DNA of 64,000 nt, taken from the NCBI GenBank assembly GCA_947172415.1, contig OX359202.1, positions 3,446,001 through 3,510,000 of the forward strand, given 5' to 3'. The position numbers and the translations under genes are program-made. This DNA is from Chondrosia reniformis. Its lineage: Eukaryota; Porifera; Demospongiae; Chondrillida; Chondrillidae. Under the pieces are notes generated by a model. It worked only from the letters and a program-made list of their open reading frames with translations. It had not been told where the DNA came from and ran no database searches. The stretch's first letter is position 1, and each line of letters begins with the position of its first letter. Of this stretch, positions 25,245-35,603 are shown piece by piece.

Positions 25245-25626
25245 CAAGGAGTTCGAGTTTAAAAAACTCGTGGGGCGCCAGGCGCCCCTAAGTAAACTCG
25301 AACTACTTGGCTGCTTCTCATAGATATCCGGTTAACCGATTTCCGATCGACTCTTGTTGACCGTCAACTTTTCAAGGCCATATCTCGTAGAAAACGTTTT
25401 TACGCAAGCTTTACGTTACATAGTATTAGTAAGGGTGGTTTTTAAGTCCATTTTGTTCGTTCACTGTTCTACGCTAAGGAAGGGAAAGCTAATTTTAAGC
25501 TAGAAAACGAAAGCTAGCCGAACGTCCGCCATTTTTTGACAGATATATATATACAAGACTACGAACAGGAAGCCATACGTTAACATAATTTCTGAAAACA
25601 ATATAGGGGTGCCTGCGGCGCTCCAA
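25245..25626 (+). mobile_element. Hairpin-ended MITE, copy 2 (intact)
   Basis: About 380 bp. The left ~65 bp fold into a terminal hairpin: GAGTTCGAGTTTA pairs with TAAACTCGAACTAC around an internal GC palindrome GGGGCGCCAGGCGCCCC (25272-25288). The right end has a related GC palindrome, GGGGTGCCTGCGGCGCTCC. The body contains a CGAAAGCTAGCCGAACG stretch and an ACGAACAGGAAGCC stretch, the latter being the LINE target in copy 1. There is no coding capacity and no certain target duplication. It is homologous to 12579-15327 (minus the LINE) and to 46051-46422 in reverse. Confidence 0.85.
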
Positions 25627-26416
25627 AAATAGTACATACAAATAGTACATACAACTAGTACATACATCTAGTACATTAAACTAGAAATACACCCAGTACA
25701 TTGAACTATTACAAACAACTAGTACATACATCTAGTACATACAACTAGTACATATAACTACTACATATAACTACTACATATAACTACAACATAAAGCTAG
25801 AACACACAACTAGTACATAACTAGTACATACAATTAATACATACAACTAGAACATACAACTAATATGTAACTAGTACATACAACTAGTACATACAACTAG
25901 AACACACAACTAGTACATAACTAGTACATACAATTAATACATACAACTAGAACATACAACTAATATGTAACTAGTACATCAACTAGTACACACAACAAGT
26001 ACATAACTAGTACATTCAACTTGTACATAGAACTAGTACTTACAACCAGTTCATATAACTTGTGCTTACAAGTAATACATATTACTAGAACATACACATA
26101 TAAATTGTACATATAAATAGTACATACCACTAATACATACATCTAGTACATTAAACTAGAAATACACTCAGTACATTGAACTATTATAAACAACTAGTAC
26201 ATCTAGTACGTACAACTAGTACATAACTAGTGCATACAATTAATACATAGAACTAGAACATACAACTAGTATATACAACTAGTACATATAATTAGTACAT
26301 ACATCTAGTACATTTCAACTACTACTTACAACTAGTACTTACAACTAGTGAATATATCTAGTTCTAGTACATACAAATAGTAAATACTACTAGTACATTC
26401 AACTAGTACATGCAAC

Positions 26417-26795
26417 ATAATGCAAACAATATGAAACAAATAAGGGAACTTCAGCATCGATGTCATCATCATATAACTCTGGGTATTACCCCTGCCCTAC
26501 TATTCGTGGGCTGCCATACTTTTGGCTGTACCCATTATCTTCTGATAAGGAAAACACAGGCTTTTATGCTTCTGGGAGTACATATTAGCAGACAAGCCAC
26601 TCAAACTTCCATCATATGCCACACGGATGAGTCCTAATAAGGACGAAACAGCTGTCTATTGCTTGACCATTTTTTTGAGTGGATATGGGGAAACTCTGGT
26701 TCCCATCAAGCAATCTTCAGTTCCGCCCATTAGCTCATTGCACTCCTCAGAGGACATGAGTGACCAGGGGTAAAACCCAGAGTTAAATGATGATA
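26417..26795 (+). mobile_element. Inverted-repeat element carrying a hammerhead ribozyme motif
   Basis: About 380 bp of non-satellite DNA. Inverted arms of 29 nt (26466-26494 and 26765-26793; ATAACTCTGGGTATTACCCC against its complement with two mismatches) enclose the interior. A hammerhead-like motif lies at 26597-26682. The organisation, inverted partial termini plus a hammerhead, matches the Penelope-like element at 20430, but no protein remnant is recognisable, so a Penelope-derived or retrozyme-like non-autonomous element is inferred. A 75-codon plus-strand frame (26410-26637) starts in the satellite and is not convincing as a gene. Ends are uncertain by ~10 bp. Confidence 0.65.
26597..26682 (+). 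ncRNA. Hammerhead ribozyme (type I-like), one core change
   Basis: Core: CGGATGA (26624-26630, consensus CTGATGA with one change), stem II GTCC-TAATAA-GGAC (26631-26644), GAAAC (26645-26649) and a GTC cleavage triplet at 26654-26656. The bases between GAAA and the triplet form the palindrome ACAGCTGT, giving a minimal stem III. Minimal stems III are described for Penelope-like hammerheads. Distal stem I is a perfect 9-bp pairing of CCACTCAAA (26597-26605) with TTTGAGTGG (26674-26682), and the sequence between could form the internal loop. Proximal stem I pairing is weak by eye. Probably descended from an active ribozyme, and activity now is uncertain because of the core change. Confidence 0.65.
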
Positions 26796-27910
26796 ACATG
26801 TACAAACAAGTACTACATATAACTAATACATACAACTAGTACATAGAACTATTACATACAACTAGTATATACAACTATAACTACAACTAGTACATAGAAC
26901 TAGCACATACAATTAGTACATACCCAGTACATACAATTAGTACATACAAGTATTACATTCAAATAGTACATACAACTAGTTCCTACAACTAGTAAATATT
27001 ACTAGTACTAGTACATTCAACTCATAAATACAACATGTAAAAAAAGTTGTACATATAAAAAATACATACAACTAGTACATACATCTAGTACTACTTAGAT
27101 TATATAAAACTACTACAAGAACTAGTACTTTTAAAAAGTTTAATAAACTGGAAACACAACTAGTACATAGACCTATGACATACAGCTAGTATGTACAACT
27201 AGTAAAACAGCTAGTAAATAGAAATAGTACATACAACTAGTACTACAACTAGTACATACAACGAGTATATACAACTAGTACATACAACTGGTACCTACAA
27301 TTAGTAACTACTTTATACAACTAGTACATAAACTAGTATATACAAGTAGTACCTACAACTAGTAAATATAACTTGTACTAGTACATATAATCGGTACATA
27401 CAACAAGTACACACAACAAGTACAAAACCAATACACACAACTAGTGCATAGAACTAGTACTTACAACTAGTAGATATCACTTGTGCCTACAATTAATACA
27501 TATTACTAGAACATACACATATAAATAGTAAATATAAATAATAAATACAAGGAGTACATAGAACTAGTACATACATCTAGTACATTATAGTAGAAATACA
27601 CCCACATCTTTGAACTATTACTAACAACTAGTACATACATCTAGTACTCACAACTAGTACTTTAACTAGTAAATAGAATTAGTAAAACAACTGGTGCATA
27701 CAACTACTACATACAACTAGTACATATAGCTAGAACATACAACTGGTACATAACTAGTCCATACAATTAATACATACAACTAGTACATACAACTTGTACA
27801 TAATAGAATAAGGATTCCTTATAACTGCGTCGAACTTATCTTTGGGATGGTACATCCTTCGACTTTTGTGCGTTTAAAAACGCAGTTGGTTTTTCGATTC
27901 TTGGTCAAAC

Positions 27911-27936
27911 GTTTCGACCCTGGGGGTCTTCCTTAG
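27911..27936 (-). ncRNA. Degenerate hammerhead core, left arm
   Basis: On the minus strand this reads CTAAGGA, then stem II GACCC-CCA-GGGTC, then GAAAC. Stem II and the GAAA box are perfect, and the first box differs from CTGATGA at two positions. Inverted partner of 28148-28173. Confidence 0.45.
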
Positions 27937-28147
27937 TGACTGATGGTTGATTGGAAGAATTGCTTCTATTTATAGAGGATTTTGAATGAATTTAGATCAA
28001 GGCATTGTGTTACATCAAGCCTGGAGACGATTTAATATTCATACTTGCTGTTTTTCTCATCCTGCTGAGGGTCACATGACAGGAAGTAGAAATGGCGGGA
28101 AAAATCCTCTATAAATAGAGGCAATTCTTCCACTCAACCATCAGTCA

Positions 28148-28173
28148 CTGAGGAAGACCCCCAGGGTCGAAAT
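28148..28173 (+). ncRNA. Degenerate hammerhead core, right arm
   Basis: CTGAGGA (one change from CTGATGA), then A, stem II GACCC-CCA-GGGTC, then GAAA followed by T. The perfect 5-bp stem II between both core boxes is hard to explain otherwise. Probably inactive because of the U-to-G change in the first box. Confidence 0.5.
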
Positions 28174-28914
28174 GTTTGACCAAGAATCGGAAAACCAACT
28201 GCGTTTTTAAACGCTCAAAAGTCGAAGGATGTACCATCCCAAAGATAACTTGTACATAACTAGAAGATATAACTAGTACATGCAACTAGTACATATAATT
28301 AGTACATACAACTCTTACATCCAACTAGTACATACAACTAGTACATATAATTAGTACATACAACTCTTACATCCAACTAGTACATACAACTAGTACATAT
28401 AATTAGTACATACAACTCTTACATTCATCTAGTACATACAACTAGTACCTACAACATGTACAAACAAGTCGTACAGAGAAATACAGTCGAACCTCCCATA
28501 ACGGACCCGCTGAGAAGCGGACAGCCTCCCTTCAACGGACAGGCTCTATGGTAAGGATTGAAAACGGCATAGTTGTAATATTAAACCAACCTCCGAGAAG
28601 CGGAGGCTTCTAAATTCCGGACAATGTACAAGATTCCAACTCCCAACGTGATTTTTCAATACAAAATTACCTCTGAATAACGGACACCCAGGAAAGCTCA
28701 CCCTTAAAATGACACGTGGCTCGAACGTGTCACATTTCTTCCGGTAACTACATAGGAACGGGTGTCGTTTATCGCTTCTAGTTTTAATGGTGCAAGATGT
28801 GTTAAAATCGTATTACGCTTGCACAGTAACGGATGCACGTTCACGTACTGGTGACTCTACCTAAATCTCTATCCAGAAACTGGACGCCGGTACCTCTATG
28901 TTCGAAATAAATCG

Positions 28915-28987
28915 AATTTGGTGAGGAATTAAATTTGGCGAGCCTCAAACTACTTGCCAAATCAACAAATTTAAGTCCTCACAAATT
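28915..28987. repeat. Hairpin repeat (possible nested micro-MITE)
   Basis: GTGAGGAATTAAATTTGG pairs with the complementary CAAATTTAAGTCCTCAC across a short loop, inside longer AATTTG...CAAATT ends, giving a ~73-bp imperfect hairpin. It may be a tiny palindromic MITE remnant or a transcription-terminating structure of the Tigger element. Confidence 0.45.
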
Positions 28988-29128
28988 TTCCCACTATATG
29001 TTATATTAATAATTGTCATTAATTGTCAGTTTTTAGGATGTAGAACTATAAATTTACAATGACACAAGTCAAGATGATATTAATGAGTCCACTAATTCCT
29101 TCATCTTATCTATGTAAGGCTTCGGTCC

Positions 29129-29455
29129 TTAAAGATGATATATACATGGGATTTCAAGTACATATCCCGCTCCTCTGTTAACTTTCTCTCCAACAACTTT
29201 GGCAAATGCCTTGTTAATGTCTCTTTTCAAAAAGAGTGAAATACTGGGGGCTAGGTTGAAAGGAACATGACCAACCACTTGATCTTGTTTGTATACTTCT
29301 ACAGCATTTTTATCAGCTACATTGGTAGGTTCACGTTTCAGAATCAGCATTTCATCTTGAACTGGTGTCCATAGTTCCATGTATGCATGATAGCCTCTTA
29401 CATATGAGCTAATTTGTAAAAGTTTAAGATTTTCACCTACAATTTGACCCACCAT
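29129..29455 (-). CDS. HIRAN-domain protein encoded inside a Tigger transposon
   Basis: An intact 108-codon frame from ATG 29455-29453. Most of it is a HIRAN domain: GYHAY (residues 21-25), LILKREPTNVADKNAVEV (37-54) matching the REP.N..D.NAV signature, and VGHVP (61-65), then a helical C-terminus. HIRAN domains bind DNA, including 3' ends at stalled forks in HLTF-type proteins, and also occur alone. Here there is no helicase or nuclease partner. The gene lies wholly between the Tigger ends and starts 97 bp from the transposase ATG on the other strand, so it appears to be cargo or an accessory factor. It is uninterrupted although the transposase has decayed, which may reflect its small size or selection. 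A role in transposition or repair of donor breaks is inference. Confidence 0.75.
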   Translation of the reverse strand: MVGQIVGENLKLLQISSYVRGYHAYMELWTPVQDEMLILKREPTNVADKNAVEVYKQDQVVGHVPFNLAPSISLFLKRDINKAFAKVVGEKVNRGAGYVLEIPCIYHL

Positions 29456-29552
29456 TTTATTATGCTAATTTAGCAATCTGCATTAAAAACCGTAATATTT
29501 TGATTGAGATAGCTGCATGTAAAACCACGTGGTTGCTAATTTGAGCTTAAGT
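29456..29552. promoter_or_regulatory. Divergent intergenic region between HIRAN gene and transposase
   Basis: Only 97 bp separate the two divergent starts (HIRAN ATG at 29455, transposase ATG at 29553). The interval is AT-rich (TAATTTAGCAATC, CGTAATATTTTGATTG) without a clear TATA box and contains the palindrome CCACGTGG (29526-29533). It would have to act as a bidirectional promoter if both genes are expressed. Confidence 0.4.
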
Positions 29553-31191
29553 ATGGCTTCAAGAGCAAGCGCTAGTGGCTCACAGAAGAGGAAGTATTTA
29601 TCATTAGAGAAGAAGGTAGAAGTTATCAAGCATTTACAGAAGAATCATGGAACATCTATCAGAACTCTTGGGGAAATCTTTGGATGTGGAAAAACACAGA
29701 TTGCCTATATCCTTAAGAACAAAGAATCAATACTATCTCTTTACCAGGCTAATACTTCAGGCAGCAGAATCCATTCAGGGAAGTCTCGCACATCAGAGTA
29801 TGTTGAAGTCAATGATACTCTCTACAAATGGTTCACTCTTGCTTGCTCTAAGAATATTTATCCCGGAGGGCCAGAATTAATGGAGAAGGCTAAAGAGATG
29901 GCAGAAAAGCTAGGGAAACCAGATTTCAAAGGCTCTAGGGGATGGTTAGATAAGTGGAAGAAGAGGTACAATGTGAAGTAGTTGAGAATTTGTGGGGAGT
30001 GTGTTGATGTGCAAGGAGAAACTCTAAAATCTTGCAAGGCAAGAATCCCAGAAATTGTTCAAGGGTATGAAAATGAAGATATATGGAACATGGATGAAAC
30101 CGGCATATATTGGTGTGCTTTACCAGAACATGGATTTGGCCAGAAGAGTAGAAGCTGTAAAGGAGGGAAAAAAAGCAAGCAGTGTATCACAGTTGCCTCT
30201 TTTATATCTGCATCAGGTCAAAAAGAGAAACCTGTTGTCACCTGGAAATCTGACAATCCTAGATATATGAAAAATTTTGAAAATCTTTTTTGCCAGTTTG
30301 TTATTACAGCCAAAGAAAAGCATGGATGACTGGAGAAATACTAGAAGCTATTTTAACTCAGTTGAATTGCCGCTTGTCCAGCTCAAACCGCAAAATTTTG
30401 CTCCTTATGGATAATGCAGGCTGTCACCCAGGCGATTTGTCTGTAAAATTCTCCAACAACAAGATTTGCTTTCTACCACCAAATACAACCTCAACTCTGC
30501 AGCCTTTGGACCTAGGAATAATTCAAAATTTCAAGGTCCATTATCGTCGATATTTTTTGAGATATGTTCTCTCAAAAATTGATGAGTTTGATTCGGCTTC
30601 TGATGTTGTAAAATCAGTCAACATATTGGTCACAATCAGATGGGTTGCTCTAGCGTCGACTCAAGTAACAGTTGAAACCATAACAAAATGTTTTAGAATG
30701 GCAGGCATCTTGGACATGGGGTTGGATGTGGTCAACCGTGGAATTGAAGATGATTTGGACCCCTTCTTAGAGGCTGATAAACGCATGGAATTGCAAACTC
30801 AAATAGAGCAAACTGGTTGTGAAAGCTGCACTGTAGATCAGTTTTTGACTGGTGATAGTGATCTCCTGTGTGCATGGAAATGGACGATGACAATTGGGAA
30901 GCAGCATTCCTTGAAGAGCTTGAGGACCATCAGCAAGTAGAAGATTGTGGACAAGTAGATGGAGATAGTGATGCTGAGGATGACTCTACTGCTAACACAG
31001 AAGAGCCCTTTCCCAAGTTGAAGACATACAAGGAAGCCATAACTTCTTTGGAGGAAGTGTCCCGATTTTTGGAATATAAAGGACATGGAGATGAAGCCTT
31101 ATCTATTGGTTCCACAATTGAGAGGATTGTGAACCTAAAACACACATTTGCAAGACAGGCAACACCACATGACTATTTCACTCAACAATGA
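29553..31191 (+). pseudogene. Tigger/pogo transposase, one stop and two frameshifts
   Basis: Starts at ATG 29553 (MASRASAS). Domains in order: psq-type helix-turn-helix (KRKYLSLEKKVEVIKHL to about residue 60), CENP-B/Tc5-type DNA-binding domain ending WLDKWKKRYNVK, then a DDE_1 catalytic domain. Catalytic aspartates are D in NMDETG (30093), D in LLMDNAGCH (30410) and D in LQPLDLGII (30509), the usual pogo DDD pattern. Defects: TAG at 29979, a frameshift near 30310 and another near 30870. The acidic C-terminal tail (MDDDNWEAAFLEELED...) ends at TGA 31189-31191. The family acts by cut-and-paste at TA sites. Only three lesions suggest fairly recent inactivation. Confidence 0.88.
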
Positions 31192-31452
31192 TCATTACGG
31201 GTAAAACTAACAATCCAATAATTTTATTGATTCATGCATGCATCCATGGCATTCACAACACTTAATCCAAAATCACTGTTTTTCAACTTTCACTACTCAC
31301 AACCATACATTTTATTAAATTGTCTACCATATCTAAACATTATAGAGGATGATACAATCAAAATTTGATTAACCTCTGAGATGGGGACAACCTCCGAACA
31401 AAGGACAAAAGGCCCAGTCCTAAAGTGTCCTTTCTTCAGAGGTTTGACTGTA

Positions 31453-34165
31453 GTACATACAACTAGTATATACAACTAGTACATACAACTACTACTTACA
31501 ACTAGTATTTACAACTACTACATAAAGCTAGTACTTGCAACTAGTTCATTAAACTAGAACTTCAACTAGTACATAAAATTGTTACATTCAATTAGTATAT
31601 ACAACTAGTACTACAACTAGTACATAGAACTAGCAAATTCAACTAGTACTACAACCAATACAAAGACTTAGTATATACAACTAGTACACATAACTAGAAC
31701 ATACTAGTTCATACAATCAGTACTTTCATCTAGTATATAAGACTTGTGCGTACAGCAAATACATATTACTAGAACATACACTTATAACTAGCACATATAT
31801 ATAGTACATACTACTACTGCATACACCTATTACATTAAATTAGAACTAAAACTTCTACATAGAACAATTCCATACAACTAGTACCTACAACAGTTACAAA
31901 CAGGTCATATACATATAAATAAAGCACACAACTACTACATACAACTAGAACCTACAACTAGTAAATATACCTAGTGTATATACCAATTACACACAACTAG
32001 TTCATACGACTAGTACATACAACTAGTATGGAGTACATACAACTAATATTTACAACTAGTAAATACAACTGGTATGTACAACTAATACATACAGCTAGTA
32101 TCTACTATAGAGAATTAGTAACTAGCACATACAACTAGTATATGCACCCAAATAGTACATACAAGTAGTAATTAAAACAATTACACACAACTAGTACATA
32201 CAACTAGTTTATATAACTAGCTCATACAACTAGTATATACAACTAGTATCTAGTACATACAACTAGTACCTACCTAGAACCTAATCTAATTAGTACTAGA
32301 ACCTACAGCTATGACATACAACTTGTACATTCAACTAGAACAAACAAGTAGCACATATCAGTAGTACAAACTTACATAACTAGCAGATAAAAATAGTTCA
32401 TACAACTAGTATATACAACTAGTATATATAATTAGTTAGTAGAACATACAACTATTACAAACATCAATTATATACAACTAGTGCATACAATTAGTACATC
32501 AACTAGTATCTAATAAATACAACCAGTACAAATACCTGGTACATGCAATTAGTACATACAACTAGTAAATGCAGAAAGTACCAACTACATACAACTAGTA
32601 CCTACCTAGTACCTAGTATAACTAGTACTAGAACTTACAACTAGTACATACAACTAGCACACAAACCTAGTACATACAACTAGTACATACAACTAGTACC
32701 TATAACTAGTACACACAACTATTACAAATAACTAGTATATACACATATAACTATCACATATTAATAGTACATACAAGTAGTGCATACAGCTAGTACATAC
32801 AATTGATGCTTACAACTAATACATAGAACTATGTACATACACCTAGTACCTAAACTAGTAAATATAACCAGGACTAGTACAAACACCGAGCACATACAAC
32901 TAGTACATTCAACTTGTACATACAAGAAGCACATAGAACTAGTACACAAACCAGTACATACAAATAGTACATGCAAGTAGAAACTAGTACATAGAACTAG
33001 TACATAGAAAGAGTACATAAAGTACATAGGTAGCACATACAGTTACTACATACAACTAATACATGCAATTGGTATACACAACTAGTGCATACAATTAGTA
33101 CATAAAACTACTACACACAGCTAATACATACATTTAGTACCTACAAATAGTAAATATAACCAGGACTAGTACATACAACTAGTACACCCAACTAGTTCAA
33201 ACAAGTTGTACATACAACCAATACCTACCTAGTACCTAGTTTAACTAGTACTAGAACCTGCAACTATTTCATACAACTAGTACATACAACTACTAAATAC
33301 AACTAGTCCACACAACTTGTACATACAGCTAGTATGTACAACTAGTTCATATTACTAGTAAATACAACTAGTATCTACTGCATTTAACTAGAACCTATCG
33401 AGAATTTAGTTTAATTAGTACTAGGACCTACAACAACTATTACACACACATATAACTAATACACACAACTAGTATATACAACTAGTACATACAATTAGTA
33501 CCTACAACTAGTAAATATAACTAGAACTAGTATATACAACTAGTGAATACAACCAGTTATAATAACTAGTACATGCAACTAGTACATAGAACAAGTACAT
33601 GAAAGTAGTACAACCAACTAGATTATACAATTAGTACCTACAACTAGTAAATATAACTAGGACTAGTACATACAATTAGTGAAAACAACCAGTTATTATT
33701 ACTAGTACATGCAACTAGTACATAAAACAAGTACATGCAAGTAGTACATCTAACTAGATTATACAATTAGTACCTACAACTAGTAAATATAACTAGGACT
33801 AGTACATACAACTGGTAAAGTACATACAACTAGTAAACCCAATTAGTACATACAACTAGTACTTACAAGTAATAGATAGAACTAGTAGCTATAACTAGTA
33901 CACAAGTTCTACATATATCTAGCACATAGACATATAACTAGTACATACAAGTAATACATACAACTAGTACACAAAACTAGTACATTCAACTTGAACATAC
34001 AACGAGTACAAACAAGTAGTGCAAATAACTAGTACATACAAATAGTTCATACAACTAGTACTTACATTTAGTAGATACAACTACTCCATATAGCTACTAC
34101 ATACAACTGGAACCTACAACTAGTAAATATAACTGGTACTAGAACATACAACTACTAAATACAGC
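31453..34165 (+). repeat. 13-bp satellite, forward orientation
   Basis: Array of 2.7 kb with no gene. The forward version of a compound motif (CCTAGTACCTAGTATAACTA then GTACTAGAACCT) occurs near 32270, 32610 and 33225. A 136-bp tandem duplication (marker AACCAGTTAT...CTAGATTATACAATTAG) lies at about 33530-33800. The frame at 32761-33036 (minus) is translated satellite. Confidence 0.92.
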
Positions 34166-35603
34166 ATAGGGCTATGACTATAGGGTATATTATTGGATAT
34201 ACTTAGAAAAATATGGGATATATATGGCAAAACAATGGGATATATATGGCAAAAACAATGGGATATATTGGGCTAAGACAATGGGATATAATGGGAAAAA
34301 AATATTATATATATTTTGTGGTATATTGGTTAAAAAGTGTTGGAAATAATTGGAAAAAGCTTTGGGATATACTGGTCCATTGGATATATTAAATAAAAAA
34401 TAAGTAATATATTAGGCGGGATGTACTATAGGATGTATTTGTCAAAAGCTATGGGATATATTTGACAAAACTAAGGGATATATTGGGTAAAACTATGGGA
34501 TATATAAAGGGATATAATTGCATTAATTTTAAATAACTGGATATATTAAGCAAAAAATAAGGGATATTTTGGGCAAAATTATGGGATACATTGGCAAAAA
34601 TTATGGGATATATTTGCAAAACTATGGGATATATTCAGAAAAACTATGGGACTTATTGGGATAAAACTATGGATTATATTGGGCTAAGACTATAGGTTAT
34701 ATTATGGAATATTTTCTAAAATTATGGGATATATTTGAAAAATATGGGATATATTTGGCAAAAACTATGGGATATATTGTGCTAACACTATAAATTATTT
34801 TGTTGGATATATTCGGCCAAAGCTATGGGATATAGTTGGCAAAAATTATGGGATATATTACGGGATATATTTGTTAAAAATTGTTGAATATATATGGAAA
34901 TACTATGGGATATACTGTTCCAATAGATATATTAAGTAAAAACTAAGGGACATATTAGGCAAAATTATGGCATATAAAGGGCAAACATTATGGGATATAG
35001 TTTGGGATATATTGGTCAAAAGCCATGGGATATATTTGACAAAAATTAAGGGGTATATTGGGTGAAACTATGGGATATATTATTGGATATAATTGGCAAT
35101 ATTTTAAATAAATGAATATATTAATCAAAAATGAGGGATATATTAGGCAAAAGTATGGGATATATTTGGCAAAAATTATGGGATATATTTACAAAAACTA
35201 TGGGATATTTTGGGAAAACTATGGGATATATTGGGCAAAAACTATGGGATATTTTGGGCTAAGATTATAGGTAATATTATGGGATATATTTGGCAAGGTT
35301 TATAGGATATAGTTGAAAAAATATGGAAATTATATTGATAATACTATGGGATATATTGGACTAAGACTATAGGTTATTTTATGGGATATATTCGACAAAA
35401 ACTATGGGATATATTGGGACAAAGTTATGGGATATATTGGTTAATAATTGTTGGATATATTTGGCAAGAGTATGGGATATACTGGTCCATTAAATATATT
35501 AAGCAAAAACTAAGGGATACATTAGGCAAAATTATAGGATATACGATGGCATATATTTTGGGATATAATTAGCAATATTTCTAAATAATTGGGTATATTA
35601 AGC
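34166..35603 (+). repeat. Second minisatellite, ~23-bp GGGATATATTGGGCAAAAAC type
   Basis: 1.4 kb of AT-rich tandem repeats with approximate unit ACTATGGGATATATTGGGCA followed by AAA, unit length varying about 20-26 bp. It shares no units with the 13-bp satellite. A higher-order structure is visible: GATATACTGGTCCATT and its variants followed by an AAGCAAAAACTAAGGGA-like block occur at about 34366, 34910 and 35475, about 545-565 bp apart. It sits exactly where the flanking 13-bp satellite changes orientation. The 63-codon frame at 35381-35572 is translated repeat, not a gene. Confidence 0.93.

Larger units (their letters stand above)
27804..28246. mobile_element. Inverted-pLTR element with two hammerhead-like motifs
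   Basis: Two 148-nt inverted arms (27836-27983 and 28101-28248) with few mismatches flank a ~117-bp spacer. Flanking AACTTGTACATAA occurs at 27791-27803 and 28247-28259, a 13-bp duplication consistent with Penelope-like targets, though it equals one satellite unit in length. ~32 extra bases (27804-27835) lie only on the left. Each arm carries a CTRAGGA...GACCC-CCA-GGGTC...GAAA motif. No coding sequence. Interpreted as inverted terminal (pLTR) copies from a Penelope-like element. Confidence 0.7.
24941..28483 (+). repeat. 13-bp satellite, forward orientation, with insertions
   Basis: Forward array carrying three insertions (25245-25626, 26417-26795, 27804-28246). A 100-bp tandem duplication lies at about 25801-26000 (GAACACACAACTAGTACATA marks each copy). 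Three copies of a 52-bp repeat (four satellite units, marker CATACAACTCTTACATCC) lie at about 28270-28430. No gene. Confidence 0.92.
28484..31450 (+). mobile_element. Tigger/pogo DNA transposon, full length, 2967 bp
   Basis: Ends are CAGTCGAACCTC (left) and, inward from the right, CAGTCAAACCTC, with TA on both sides (28482-28483, 31451-31452). Subterminal regions contain iterated GGAC and CCTC(C/T)GA motifs likely bound by the transposase. It carries a plus-strand transposase (29553-31191) with all three catalytic aspartates but one stop and two frameshifts, and a minus-strand HIRAN gene (29129-29455) transcribed divergently. 28560-29128 is non-coding and holds a small hairpin repeat at 28915-28987. 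31192-31450 is the non-coding right end. Confidence 0.9.

Noticed and set aside
19122-26142. Open frames translating to MYVLVVCTSCMY-like strings (for example 19122-19316, 21193-21381, 24623-24859, 25960-26142; also 32761-33036 and 61500-61712)
   Set aside because: They are the satellite unit read in frame. Perfect units hit a TAG every 39 bp, and these frames exist only where units have drifted. No protein feature is present.
26410-26637. 75-codon plus-strand frame over the hammerhead element
   Set aside because: It starts in satellite, has no recognisable domain and ends inside the ribozyme core.
27836-28248. DNA transposon with long TIRs as explanation of the 148-nt arms
   Set aside because: Possible, but the hammerhead-like core in each arm and a 13-bp flanking duplication fit an inverted pLTR remnant better.
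35381-35572. 63-codon frame rich in Gly-Tyr-Ile (MGYIRQKLWDILGQ...)
   Set aside because: It is a direct translation of the 23-bp minisatellite.
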